Shown: positions 10,615-23,711 of the stretch, in pieces
Layout: each line of letters starts with the position of its first letter
How positions within the stretch are numbered: position 1 is the first letter of the stretch
Assembly: GCF_019649055.1 (NCBI RefSeq)
Contig: NW_026570246.1
Location: 310,001-374,000, forward strand
DNA from: Paramacrobiotus metropolitanus
Lineage: Eukaryota; Tardigrada; Eutardigrada; Parachela; Macrobiotidae
DNA length: 64,000 nt
Direction of reading: 5' to 3'
Notes under the pieces: generated by a model
Told to the model about the DNA's origin: nothing
The model's database searches: none
What the model saw: the letters and a program-made list of their open reading frames with translations, nothing else
Program-made: the position numbers and the translations under genes

Positions 10615-13600
10615 TTAAAAATTCTCCCATGAGAAGTCAAACTTGTTAACAGCGCAATGTTGCCGGATTTCTCGGCTGAGCTGTTGGCTGCCACAAAAGA
10701 ATACTCGGACTTGACCTTTCCCCGAATGGGCAATCGCGTCAAATACCTCACTCCATTTTGGCCGACCGGTTTTTGTCTGGCTTTTTAATCCTGTCAGGAT
10801 ATCTGTCCGCGTTTGTTTATAATAGAGATTCATGCCCAGTGACAAGCCCACCGCAGACGTACGACGGCCCTGTAAAAGACAAGTCATCCTGTAAAGAAAA
10901 GGGCATGTTGTATTGTTTGAAGTTTCCCGCGATAGCCAATTCAGAGAAAATGAATATGTACGAGTAGTAATATGCAGTATACTGTACTCACTATACTGTA
11001 ACACAGCAAAACCGAACGTTGCTCATGATCAGTTTAGGTCGATATGTATCATAATAATATTAATGATTTAGTTTTATTTGTGCATAATTGCTACATTCAC
11101 ATTGTATAATATAATATACAGATATATATATCTGTATATATAATCCAGCGAAATTATTATTCGTTTCTGCATTAAATTCCAACACAATGCGTAGTATTAG
11201 CACTATTATCAGTGGTACCTTGGGCACGGAGGTAATATAAATCTGTGCGGTTACAAAGTTTTCGCCGGGATGATTAGCATTTTCCAGAGTAATCTGCTCT
11301 CGCTCCCATTCTTCCAGCAAATCGATAAACCACTGTATGCTCGTTTGATCGCGGCAGACCCAAATAAAGTCGACCTTTTTTAATTTTTTCGCGGGCCGCT
11401 TATACATCGTTACTGCATTGTTCGTAAAGGGCACCTCTTTGTCGCAGTGCGGACACTGCACCCGGTTGCGTCGGAAATGGTGAATGATGCTGCCCAGAAT
11501 GGACGCCATGGGTGTGATGCCGATGCCGGATCCGATGAGTACGGCGTGCTCCGTGTCGAAGATAGCCGCTGTAGACGTCCCGTACGGTCCATCAATGCAT
11601 AATGGGATGGGCGAGGCCAATGGAATGGAAACTTTATCCAAGTTGTTCTTAAACTCCAGCGACTTAGTTTGTTTGTTTTCCTTATACTTCTGGGATTTTC
11701 TTTTAGAAATTCTGTGGAGAACGGTGACAGCATCTAAATCTTTTACGATTTCTGCGCGAAATTTTTCCACGGATTGCTGGCCGACCACTACGGGGGTGCA
11801 CTTTTCTTGTCTCTTTAGGTAGTTGTAAAGTTGAGTTGTCCAGTTTCCCACAATGCGAATGTGCAACCATATATAATCTGCATAGCAAAAGACGTGACAG
11901 GTAAGCCAAACAAACCAGCATATTTTTATAGTAAACTAATTGTAATTGTTTCACACGCATATGTAACTTAATGTTCCTGTAATAATGGGTACTCGTAGGG
12001 TTCGATAGAATTTACTGATTGTTTCTACTTATGTAATTGTTTCACACGCACATTAAATAGAATCACAGTAACTGGCTTTTCTCCGTCAATCGCGCACCTA
12101 CTCAGTAATGTGTGTGTTAAAAATGTGTGAAATGTGTTAAAAAGTTGCAGTAAGTAACAACACCGCAAAAACAACAATACTAAAATCTATACGAGTACCG
12201 TATAAGCTTGTACCTTTGATTTCGGGAGCACTGCTTATTGTAAAAGGGTGCCATTCGTGCCACGACACAGCCGGTATTTTCACGAAAATAAAGTCTCCTG
12301 GATTGTGGACGAAATTCTTCGGACGTTTGATGATAAGATGAATAACCTGTAGAAGTATATGAAATACAGTACAGTTTCGGATATTGTTAAACTTTAAAAA
12401 ATGGCTTCTTTGTGGGCCGAATGCTATACCGGGCATAGTATGTACAATGTAAATCACAGACAGATTATTACTGTGGCTTAATAATTTCCGCGATGATTAC
12501 AGGGTACCAGACCAAAAGGCAAGTACTGGGATCACGCTCTGGCCGCTGGCGCCCGCAACATACCTGTGATGGTAATAGTGTCGCTTCTGTTATTTCAGCC
12601 GTTGAATTCTTGGCCGCTACGTAATATTTGTGGCACTTTTCCACAATCAGCAACATAGCAAAGAACAAAAAATATTTCCAAAAATTTCGGGAATGGAAGA
12701 TTAAAACAATCCAAAACAAGAAAGTCAGCTTGTGGAACCAGTAGAAGACCTGTTGAGAGCGAGAGAATATGTATGCATACATAAATCGCGATAGAACTAT
12801 ATACAGATATAATACATACCTACTTGATTAAACAGCATTATGTACTACTAACGCAACATACGTATCTGTATATGCACTCCAATTAGCCTAAATTGGTGCA
12901 CAATCATGAATAACTTTAATTATTGTCCGAAGATGTTCAACGGTTTATATGATCGTAAGCTTAACGGTAACTTTTTTTATTCAGTAGGAGTAGGTTATAT
13001 ATCGTTCCAGGTCAAAAATTATGTTTACCTGAAAATGTCGAGAGTGGCGAACCGTGGGTAACGAAGATAGCACGATCACAAGAAAAACTGCGATGATTAT
13101 CCAGCCGGTAATCGGTGCCAAACCATGGAATAATCCATAAGGAATATACTGCTGAGGAACGAAGAGATAGTCGATCAACGAACTAGATGAATTCTTCGTT
13201 GCGTTGTTAGTTATGTGGAGGACAGCTGCAAGACATAAGGCTTGTATAGGTGTGCATCATATAATTATGTAGTAATCAAGATTTGTTTAGCAAACGTGCA
13301 ATTTGTGCAGATAAGCGATATGTGACTACGCCTTGTACACGCATTTCCCGGCATGACCTTACCGTTGAAATTCATAATGTGCGCCACCGTGTGGCCCAAA
13401 CCGGCAACACCGATGCACACTGCGCATATGATGTGGAATTTCGGGAGAGCATCCAGGGGCAGACAGGAGATCCACTTCGTTCTGCGCACAATGGTAACTG
13501 TCCAGTGTAGAATGGGCAGTATTATTATGCTGCAGTTGATATCCAGCACCATACCGAACCCCTTTGCAACAGAATAAATGTATCTTCCTGCAGTCATTTC

Positions 13601-14881
13601 CGGATTTGACACATATGCCACCGACATCCCAACCGCGAACAGTAGCATACAGAAAAAAACATAAATGATGAGAATCACAAACTCGCTGGCGTAAGAGGAA
13701 AATGTTAACTGAAGACGTTGCACTGCAGCCTTTGCGCTTTCTTTCAGTTTTGTTGCATTTGGTCTGTAGGGATTAATAAAAGCAAGAGATCTGTTGGATA
13801 CAAACTTAAATAGTCGTCGTTCGAACTGCGCGTAGTACGATACAAATGTTATGATTGATACATGTTTCTACGTAGTACATAATCATATTGTAATCGAATA
13901 CTGATTTTTATAATTTGAAATCTGACAGGTACTAACTATATAGTGAAACTAACGTAACTACCTGATACTGCAAAATTTACTGCTACGCGCAATATACGAG
14001 TACCGGTATATCTATACAGATACATATGTACAGTAGCTGTATTGTACATACCGCGGAGGATTTGAAATTGCACTGCTAGATTGAGCGGCCTCTGATTGTA
14101 AGAAAGGGTCTCCGGTGTTGATGTCAGGAAGGTAGCTTTGCATCAGTATGCAGAATTCCTCCTCGCTCAGCATTCCATTGGAAGGTATGGATGCTGCGTC
14201 AAAAACATTATTAACCATCGTGATAGCCTTTTCGCTAGTAATTTGCAATCTGCAGTCGGAGGCTTCTTGAATAATGGATTCCATTAAATCCTCACGACTT
14301 AAAAGACCATCATGATCACGGTCGTAAGACTGAAAAACGGCCGACACTGTTGATACCGGTGGGCTTCGTAAAGCTCCGGAAACTTCCTCGGGCACAGGAT
14401 TTCTGAAATCAAGTCTTTGATCCTTAATTATCTTAATATTTTATAACTTTCCTCTAGTGCAAGTATTCAACAAAAAGCTAGCTTAATTTTTTGTGGTTGT
14501 TCAAGCTAGAATGTTAATTAACAAAGGTTACTTTTACTGCCTGGTCACTACGTACAGGTGAGCGTGCATTCAGTATAATGTTTAATATCATTCGATCGGT
14601 AACCGCTTTAATACTGGAAAATACTCGTACGTAGTTGAAATGTCACTGTCGCCAGTTGAAAATTTTCTCGAGAAAAGCAATGCAATTTTCAAAATTTTCT
14701 ACCGTTCACCATTTGCATAAGAAAGTGTCACACGCTTGAGGTTTCAGCTCTGTATCAAACTGTACGAACTGCCAAAAAAAGGTCGATCTGTTAACCATGT
14801 AGTATGTATTACAATAATATTCCTGTGCACGTACCTGGTCTTGGCAGAACTGGATAAATGCGGGAAAATCTCCAGTATCAT
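10615..14881 (-). CDS. NADPH oxidase, NOX5-like, copy A
   Basis: Eight exons in phase: 14835-14881 (proximal first exon), 14052-14402, 13363-13763, 13029-13225, 12564-12749, 12214-12346, 11219-11877 and 10615-10869, giving 742 residues. One clear EF-hand loop lies at residues 43-54 ([12 protein letters not shown]), followed by a degenerate one. Six membrane segments follow, with haem-ligand histidines in FH..(x13)..HTVAH and in FYWFH..(x12)..H. The FAD site is [10 protein letters not shown]. The NADPH site has [24 protein letters not shown] and FFCGS, and the chain ends in the family's terminal ENF. The enzyme should pass electrons from NADPH across a membrane to oxygen, making superoxide under calcium control. 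Copy B lies just downstream with matching exons. A second possible first exon lies at 15718-15764. Confidence 0.92.
11114..11139. repeat. AT-rich perfect palindrome in an intron of NOX copy A
   Basis: A 26-nt perfect palindrome centred on GATATATATATC, flanked by ATATACA and TGTATAT. It lies in the last intron of the gene. Being nearly pure AT with dinucleotide runs, it may have arisen from microsatellite slippage. Confidence 0.7.
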
Positions 14882-15717
14882 TTTATAAGTTGTAGATTTT
14901 AAAATAACAATTGACAAAAATTGTTTCAAAAGGACTGAAAAGAAGAAACGTGCTCTTTTTTAAAAACCCGAGCAGTTTAAAGTGTAAGCAGTGCAACAAT
15001 AGTTATACCCAAGTAAATCAAACTGTAGATGTGCAAATTTAGAAACCAGATGTTATAATATGACGGCACAATGACTACGGAAAAAACAACTCAGTGGGAC
15101 ATGTATTTATACTGCTGAATTAGGAGCATTTCCGAATGCAGTACTATTAATCATCTGATCTGCATTATGCTGTAATTGTACATCCCCTTCATATTGTGTG
15201 ACCCGCCGTTTCTTCGACGGGAATACATCGACCGTCACCAAGCTGAACACACACAATGTCTACACGTTGTAAATTAACGTCTAGCTACTACTCATAGGGC
15301 ACTTTGCCAAACTGTCATTCAGTCGAAATGAAACCCTGTCGTCAGAACACGAAGTCGACCATCGAAGTCGGCGTTGCGCACAGCATAATTAATTCAGAAC
15401 TTCCGATTAGTGAGATGTACAGGTAGCTCGAAGGGACACATGTCAATGGCACCTTTTAAAACGAAAAAATAAAACGCTACAATCTGCAGTATACCGGATG
15501 TTCTACAGTACAAATACGCAAATGCATCATCCGTTTCCCATCGTTTTCCAAGCATTGACAATTGATGAATCCAATGTATTTACGATGACGACTGACAAGA
15601 ATTAACTATCAACGCATTTGCTTTTAGCCGGCTGCGAGAAGTTGGCTGACACCATCTGCATTCTGCAATACCTATGTCATCACGAAAGGTCGATTTTATA
15701 ATGCAGAACGTACGTAC
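14882..15717. other. Duplicated 5' segment of NOX copy A
   Basis: Sequence between the two candidate first exons. The part next to the proximal exon (about 14882-15010) resembles the part next to the distal exon (about 15765-15890), consistent with a tandem duplication with a period of about 883 bp. No other coding signal was seen. Confidence 0.5.
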
Positions 15718-15764
15718 CTAGTCTTGACAGAATTGAATAAGTGCGGCAAAATTTTCAAAATCAT
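15718..15764 (-). CDS. Second (distal) candidate first exon of NOX copy A
   Basis: A duplicate of the proximal first exon (14835-14881), with the same 47-nt length, the same ATG and the same donor in the same phase (AG/GTACG). It encodes MILKILPHLFNSVKT, against [15 protein letters not shown] in the proximal copy, so either would splice in frame to the EF-hand exon at 14402. Similarity continues upstream, including a TATA-like TTTTTAAATAAG on the minus strand. It could be a real alternative promoter and exon or a decaying duplicate. Confidence 0.5.
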
Positions 15765-17360
15765 CTTTGCAAGATTTATTTCAGAAGGGCAAAATGTGCA
15801 ATGCCGCTTATTTAAAAACGCAAGCTCGTTGAAAGCGTAAGCCTTTCACAACAATCATGTCCACCAATACAGACAGAACAAGAATTTCTAAATTTGGGAA
15901 CCAAGGATGATTTTTAAAGGCCGATAGAGTGAATACGTTAAAAAAAACCTAGGTAACGTTTATATATATTTCTGTATCAGGGGTAATGTGATGTAATAGT
16001 TGTCCGATCAGACTTATGCAGTGCAATATACGGTGCCTTGTGCTAGTTGTATTACACTAATACTTTGTATATTTGAATCATAACCACCGTACGTATCCGT
16101 AGAGAGTTGTCGCTCTCTACGCACCTATAAAACAATTAAAAGATTGATGATGTTATTTATCATTCGCACAGCAAAAACTGTAAAAAACACTCGTCTGGTT
16201 TTTGCAGTGATACGCACTAACCATAAGACGCCGTCTTCCCTTCCCTATTTCTCCACCCTCCTAGAATAATTAGAAAATTAATGTCGTGCAAAACATTGTG
16301 AAACAATCGCCTGGGCTTGGCTGCTACCGACGTCACGGTCTATGAATAAATTTTATGTACGCTATTGGCTATAGCCTAAAGCCCAGGACAATAACAGTCG
16401 CATGGGCTCAAAATTTTCTCTTTTGCAATAATGTTTTTCGAACTTTTACAACTTTTTAATGCGGAAACAATATATTCGATTTTTTTATAACATTCTCTGT
16501 TGCAGATTTCTAACAATTTGGCCCACTGTTTTTATAAGAGCGCTTTAGATTGGTCAGACAGTTTCCAGTTTACGCTTTCCGATTATTAGAGTAGTGATTA
16601 AATCCCAAAATTAAGCAAGGATGTATGTGTGGCAGTAAGTTTTAGATTGGTAAATGTAATTGCCGTGTAACCTGTGTACATGTATTTACCATCATTACCA
16701 TGTGACTACCAGTACCATGACGCGGGGTGCTGGACTTCCGTATTTCAAAGAACCATTAAAGAGATGCGCAGTAAATGTGCAAGGCTACTTATAGGACGAC
16801 AACATGGAACAAACCGCGAATGACGAAAAACGTAAACAAGGTCACTATGAAAAACGCATACGGTACTGATGGAGGTTGTTTAAGAAATGTAAATGTGGCT
16901 GCATCATGGATCATGCATGAAGGAAACATGGAATTAACATGAATCGTAAACTAAAAGTGATGAAGAACGTAAACAAAGTCAACCTGAAATTAGTCACAAT
17001 ATATCCACTCGGAGTTTCAGACCGCCGTAAAAATAAACCGGTCTATCTGTACATGTGCGTGTTATGGGTTCGTTTTATGGGATACAGTACACTTACTGTT
17101 TGCATAAACCCAGAATTCTTTCTAAATTAAAATTTAATATTTAGAGTACAAATACCGGATCCGATCTGCCTATAATAATGCATTGCTCTTTACCGACATA
17201 GTCCCGACAACGCAAAATTTATAGCTGACCTTTAAAGTTTGAATACCCACAGACGTCGGACATGCTGATGCGATGTCTCTTTTATAACCATAAAACATAT
17301 TATGTTTAAGTACGTAACAAAATTAATGAAATAACAATTTCGAAAGACAGCAACTGGAAT
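15765..17360. other. Spacer between the two NOX genes
   Basis: About 1.6 kb, AT-rich, holding the upstream region of the distal NOX A first exon. A small open frame at 16939-17130 lacks splice context and family signature, and I take it as chance. Confidence 0.5.
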
Positions 17361-20300
17361 CTAAAAATTCTCCCATGAGAAATCAAATTTGTTCAGGGCA
17401 CACTGTTGACGAATCTCCCGACTAAGCTGGCGGCTCCCACAGAAGAATACGCGAACTTGACCTTTTTGCGACTTTGCGATTGACCCAAATACATCATTCC
17501 ATTTAGGCCGGCCCGTTCTTGTTTGGCTTTTTAAACCGGTGAGGATATCCGTCCGCGTTTGCTGGTAATGTAAGTTCATTCCCAGCGAGAGACCGGCGGT
17601 GGATAGACTTGTCTTCTGAAAACATTTTTATCGGTTTTATTAAAATTACACATTGTAACCGAACACGTTAGCGTAATAGCAAAGCAAAAGGAACAAATTT
17701 AGCTTTAACGAATACAGTACCTTCGGCCCGGAAGTGATATAAATTTGCGCCGTAACAAAATCCTCATTGGTGTTGTACACAGTCTCCAGCGTGGTTTGCT
17801 CGTGTTCCCATTCTTTAAGCAAGTCAATAAACCACTGTATGCTCATCTGATCCCGGCACACCCAGATGAAATCCACTTTCTTCAACTTCGTCGCCAGCCG
17901 GTTGCACATGGACAGATCGTTGTTGATGAAGGGGACATCCTTGTCGCAGTGGGGACATTTCATACGGTTGCGCCGGAAATGATGGACGATGCTGCCCAGG
18001 ATGGCTGCCATGGGTGTGATGCCGATACCGGAACCGATGAGGACGGCGTGTTCGGTGTGGAAGATGGCCGCCGTGGAACTGCCGTACGGCCCATCGATGA
18101 ACACCGGAATGGGTGTGGCTAGTGGGAACGATGAGACCGTGTTGCTTTTTGTAATGCTGGCTTCGTGTTGGGCATTCGCGTAATTGTTTTCTTCGAATTT
18201 GGGAAAATGGTTAACACTGAGTTTACGTAGAATAGCGATGGCCGTAGGATCCGACAGGACATTGGTGCGCAGATTTTGTAGAGACTGTTGGCTAATCAGC
18301 ACGGGACGGCGTTTCTTTTGCCGCTTGAGATGTGTGTACAGTGCTTTTGTCCAGTTTCCTACTACGCGAATGTGCAGCCATATGTTATCTGCAAAGAACA
18401 CTGGAAATGTCATAATGCTATAAAGGAAAGCAAATTTTAATTAACGAATTATAATCAAATATTTATGCATGTTCCGATCTAGGCTCATCTAGCGGGCACA
18501 TGAAACAATATTTTGCTCCGCACGACAAACCCAGAATGTTTTACTACGATGACTTATCATATCTGCTTTTAAATACAGTGAAGTACTCAGTCTGTTGCTG
18601 TTGCTTCAATCTCACCATCAAGTTCAGGTGCGCTGGAAATTGTAAAAGGATGCCATTCATGCCTGGCAACTGCCGGTATTTTGACGAAGACAAAATCTCC
18701 CGGGTTATGGGCGAAATTTTCGGGTCGTTTAATTGTTAGATGCATCACCTAACACGATGGAAAACCTGGATTTACTTAGCTGCGTTGAGGATTAGTACAT
18801 TATCATGGTTGTGTTACAGTATATTGCCAGCATTACCAGTACCGCTGTCTGGGCTTCATTTTCATACCTGTGAAGGCAACAGTGTCGCATGAATTATTTC
18901 CGCAGAAGAATTTTTCTTCCCAACGATGTAGTATTTACGTAGCTTTTCCACAATCAAGAGTACTCCGAAGAAACAAAAATACTTCCAAAAGTTGCGCGCG
19001 TGCAAGATAAGAATGAGCCAAAACACGTAGACGAGTTTATGGAACCAGTAAAACAACTGTAAGAAAAATCTTTGTTAGTCGGACAATCCAGACGTAGCCT
19101 TTCGCGTACGAGTAATAAGATTAAAGTTAACAGATATTTGCTTAACTGGAGACAGACCAAAATTAATATCAGTTTAGACAAAAATGCATATATACGAGGA
19201 CGAGTAAGTACATAAACTGAAGCTTAACACAGACCTGAAAATGTTGAGTCTGTCGGACGATTGGTAGCGAAAACAATACAACAGCAACAAAGATCAGGAT
19301 CAGGATCCAACCAGTAACAGATGCTAGCCCTTGAACCAATCCTGGCACGTCATGCCGGGGAACGAAAAGATACTCTGACAGCGAAGGAGAATCTTTTGGA
19401 TTCATCTCAATCATCTCTAAAAACAGTTAACTATTTCACTCACGTATAAAAGAAAAAACTATCTAATTAGCTACACGTATGGCTATCATAAAGAAATGAT
19501 TTGCTTCCTAAACGAACATCGCTAAGGATAAATTATTCTTGATTACCAACTCCTGGAATTCGGCCAGATTATAAATACTATATTAAATATATATAAATAT
19601 TATATTATTACAGAATATATATTCGGCCAGATTGTATATAATGCGTAAAGATTTGCACACATACCAGCAAAATTAACGATATGAGCCACGGTGTGGCATG
19701 CACCGGCAATACCAATACAAATTGCACATGTAATATGGAATTTTGGTAAAGCATCCAGTGGTAGAAACGATCCCAGCCCGGTCTTTCGCACAAAGGTCAT
19801 CGTCCAGTGCAAAATCGGCAGTATTATAATACTGCAGTTGATATCCAGTATCATACCGAAACCCTTTGCAACCAAATAGGCGTACATTCCATGTACGGAT
19901 TCGGGATCCTCCAGATAAGCCACAGCGGACCCGATGAAGAATAAAAGGACGCAGAACAAAATGTACACCGATAGGACAATGATTTCGTTCTTATATGGAA
20001 TCAGCTTCAATTTAACAGATCGCATAACAGATTCTGGTTTGGATTTCCATGCAAAAGTGTCGACTCTAAAATCATCAAGATGAGAAGATCTATACTTAAT
20101 GAGTCATGATCAAGCACTTAAATACTAAACTCAATTGCTCAAAATTTCGTTAATGACTACTATAAATAGATTTAGAGTTTCAGTTAGCATCTCGGTTCTT
20201 AACTTACTTATTTTATTACAGTACTCACTAGTACTAATGCACAAATACTACCCGTACCTCACGTATACCGGTACACGTAGTGCAATTTTAATTTTCTTAC

Positions 20301-20665
20301 CGATTTCCAGGATTTGATGGCGGTGTAACGGTGGTACCAGGGCTGCAAGTAATGTGAATGCCAGCATTAGCGTCGTTATGTGGAAGATAATCCTTCATCA
20401 ATGCCTGGAAATCATCTTTGCCCAGCATTCCATCGGCCGGTATGGCAGCTGCATCAAACACGGCATGGACCAGCTGCATGGCTTTTTCAGGAGATATATC
20501 CAACTGGTAGTCCGTGGCTTGCTTAACGATGGCTTTAAACAGGTCATGACGGCTCAAGAGCCCGTCATAATCGTAATCATAGGACTGGAATATGGTGGAC
20601 AGTGTCCGTGGAGGCACCGGGTGTGGCGCACTTGATACTGCTTCCGGCAACCGCATGGCGGCCAT
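17361..20665 (-). CDS. NADPH oxidase, NOX5-like, copy B
   Basis: Seven coding exons in phase: 20301-20665 (ATG), 19665-20065, 19235-19416, 18868-19056, 18616-18748, 17721-18388 and 17361-17615, giving 730 residues. The architecture matches copy A: an EF-hand loop (DYDYDGLLSRHD), six membrane segments with paired histidines (HTVAH; FYWFH..H), an FAD motif ([10 protein letters not shown]), NADPH motifs ([24 protein letters not shown]) and terminal ENF. Exons of 401, 133 and 255 nt are the same length in both copies. The first coding exon extends to an acceptor at 20672, so there is probably an upstream 5' UTR or N-terminal exon that I could not place. The predicted product is calcium-regulated superoxide. 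High conservation of all functional motifs argues that both copies are active. Confidence 0.92.
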
Positions 20666-20672
20666 TCTGCTG

Positions 20673-22360
20673 CTGAAATGATATGAAAAATGAGAGTGTA
20701 TTAAGTAATGCATGGCACGCATTCGTCTACATTCTATTGTTACATGCGAACATATTTTTTAAGATTTAGCTCATCACCATTTTATGCAAATCGGCGTTAT
20801 AATATACGTATACGCTTGCCATGGTTAGTGACTTTCGAGTTATATATTGATCATGAATATCTTTACATCAGTGTGTGTAAGAAATGCCGATGCCGGTCGT
20901 TCATATATTGTGCATGTAATGTTACCAACCATGTTATGTTTCCGTTTACATCGACATCAAAACCACTTTACAATAATAAGAAACGACAAATGTGCGCTAT
21001 CGAGTAGTGGTCAGTCGGTCTGGTTGTGGCTGCAATATGATTATATCTACTTATTTTAAGGGATGTCTTTAGCTAAATATTAGCGAAATACGTACTATAA
21101 TAAAAAGTAGCAGGCAGCAGCAAAATCGGCATTCAAGATTAAACTAGACAATAAAAGTTGTACCGCACTATCAATATTTTTGAAAGTAATTATGCGCAGA
21201 GCAATAGTTATTAGAAACAGATGCATAAAGCCGAAAGGGTATATAATATTTACCATTTGTTCGCTGGCAAAAGTGTACATGAAGCTCGTTTTACATAAGC
21301 TTTTATAACAATACACACTGGGCACTGAGTCACCAAAAACTAACACAGCGCTTACCCATCTTTATATATTTACTTACCGAAATCCGTTAAAAAGGTCAAG
21401 AGGGTGTCCTGCAATCCTGGCAAATCAAGTTTTTTTCCTGGAGTGGGGGATGTCTGTGATAACATGAGTACCAAAGTCATCCGAGCTTATGTTATTCCAG
21501 TTGCAACGTACTCGTATTAGCCGGACTAGCACTTGCCGTGATGGATCAGGGTTGCCCCGGACTGCCGGTGCGTTGGACAGGTACAGCGCATTTGTACTCT
21601 TCGGCTGCCACATAACAATACCGTGTGGTCGATGACTTATTTTTCCCGACCGAAAACCAATATTAGGAATAATCAGGCCTAAATAGTTCCTGTTCCGATG
21701 TTCCGCTACACCGCTGTAAAACATGGCATCGATTCATCTTGTGCAGTTCTGCCAAGCACTCGCACCTTTTGTCTAATTTGTCACGTGTGACGTCGGTATT
21801 GGGAATAAACATATTTGCTTAGAATAGCTGACAGAATTTCTGGTTGATGACTCCGCAGCAAAAATGCTCTTTTTGTTGAAGTCGAAGGTCGTCAACAAAT
21901 GTCTAGGAACTGAAAATCTGACATTTACGCCTATTCCAAATAACTGCATCGTACCAGCGGTCATTTCGGGAAGTAAGATTTCGAAAGGCGTTTATCAATT
22001 GAATTTTTTTAAAATACTGAATACGTATGCAACTGACATTTCCAGGATGGAGACTGCTCTAAACAAGTACGTATACTCGCACTGAAAATTCACGATCAGT
22101 ACAAGGTACTTACCTAAACGGTCCTAATGATGAACAGTTTAACTTACTGAACTTACATACCGGGAATTCATAAGAAATTTTAAGCGTTGCACCGCTTTAC
22201 TTATAGTACTGTACTTTTATCAACAATAAAAGTTTTTTTATTATAATAGTGACCAAGCTTGTGAATTCCTAAAGGGTTTGTCCATATCTGAACAATGCAC
22301 AAACTACAGCATTAAGTACAGTAACAAAACGTCTAATATGAACTGTTTGCGGTTGCGTTT
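20673..22360. other. Spacer upstream of NOX copy B
   Basis: About 1.7 kb that should contain the NOX B promoter and any non-coding first exon. No frame here joins NOX B in phase. The spacer ends at the poly(A) side of a retroelement fragment. Confidence 0.45.
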
Positions 22361-23230
22361 TTTTTAACACACTACTTTATTGATCGAATACAAAGATAAG
22401 CACAATTCACAAAAGAAACATCACATCCTAATATTAACAAACAGCAGAAACATGCGGCCGGATTACAGAGAACATTTGATCTAAATTAGCCGAGGCCGGT
22501 GCCGTTCCCAGGATGGATGCCGCGTTTCCACGTTGAATTTCGATGCTGAACCTCTGGTGCAAAAACTCCGTTGCACGTTTCTCGCCTGTTCCATGCCAGA
22601 TCATCTTGCCCACTTCGCTAATCAGCCGGGAGGCTTCCGGTCCGAGTGGCCCCACTGTCTCCACGCCGACCGCTCGGAACAGGTAATCGTGAGTGATGCT
22701 CTGGTACTTCTCGGCTTTTTTCCGTTCGGCCTGAGCCGCTGCTGCGCCGGCTTGCGTGGATGTTCCAGCGATATGGGAGAGAGCCATTGTACACACGCAT
22801 GTCACATCCCATGTTAACATTTTGCCTCGCTCCCACGGTACTAAGGTGACACCGTCAGGGCGTAGGCCGTTGGTTCGCGATATTCCCAAAGGCTCGAGTT
22901 CAGTCTCAATGGTGGCTGAGGCGAAAGCTCGTTTAAGCGTGGCATTTAAGCTTCTATGTCTAGCCTTCCGGCCCCGACTTTTCTTGCAGTTCAAGCCGTG
23001 GTAACCTCGAGCGTCCACCCATTCATTGCAGATACATCGGTGCGGAGTTGCGATCGGTGTGCCCAGGCGCAGGCCAACAGCAATTCGAAGTGCGGAATCG
23101 TTTAAAAGATTCCCCAGGGATGCAGCTGGTAGAGCATCTAGCCACGCTCCGTTGTCCTTGGTGCTTACACCTAGAAGCCGGGCTTGGTTGCGTTTATAAG
23201 TACTTACGAGTAGTATACTGTACTAGTAAT
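22361..23230 (-). mobile_element. 5'-truncated non-LTR-type retroelement fragment
   Basis: On the minus strand an open frame runs from about 23220 to the stop at 22434. It starts beyond the first ATG (at 23018) with NQARLLGVSTKDNGAWLDAL, continues through LRIAVGLRLGTPIATPHRCI and YHGLNCKKSRGRKARHRSLN, then RPDGVTLVPWERGKMLTWDV and QRGNAASILG. This order is familiar from the region downstream of reverse transcriptase in a widespread group of animal retroelement proteins. An AATAAA and a short A-run (reading minus, ending at about 22361) follow the stop, as expected for a retrotransposed 3' end. The reverse transcriptase itself is absent. About 260 residues remain without a stop, so the insertion is probably recent or the fragment is under constraint. 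Confidence 0.65.
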
Positions 23231-23711
23231 GAATGTTTTGTAAGTCCCGAAACAATGGTTAATACCATCTTCTACTAGTAGGTAACTGCCGTCAATGGGA
23301 GGCTGCTTCCAGATTACAGATATAGTACTCGTACTGTAATAAGTAAGTACCTATAGAATCTCCAAGACTCCCTCACAGTCATTAAGATAAAATCGACAGA
23401 AATTCAAAATTGCATTTCAAAATCAAGGCTGATGAAAAGTGGAATAGTTTAAAACTGTTAACTCCACGGTTTATAATTCTTTTAGTTTCGTTTCAGAACG
23501 TAAATTTGAGATGCAAAGCACGTATTTTATTTGTTTTAATCTGTGGAGTTTTTAGAGAATGCACTGATCAAGGAGTGCTTCGCAACAATCCGCTGGTAAA
23601 TCTTTTATTTCATGTCTTCGCTTGTCACTTATGGTTAGCTTTCTTAAGAAGTTAAGAAGCTAAGCGAGAGTGTTTAATTTGTATCCGTCGATTGCTCAAC
23701 AGCTGTGAATC
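23231..23711. other. Spacer upstream of COA7
   Basis: About 480 bp between the retroelement fragment and the COA7 start. It should contain the COA7 promoter. No coding feature was supported. Confidence 0.5.

Noticed and set aside
11101-11145. AT palindrome as a functional hairpin
   Set aside because: It is almost entirely (TA)n-like and can be explained by microsatellite slippage.
21378-21453. A possible upstream coding exon of NOX copy B (acceptor ATCACAG, donor TTTCG/GTAAGTA)
   Set aside because: Its open frame ends in phase 1, whereas the EF-hand exon needs phase 2, and it has no ATG. At best it is a 5' UTR exon.
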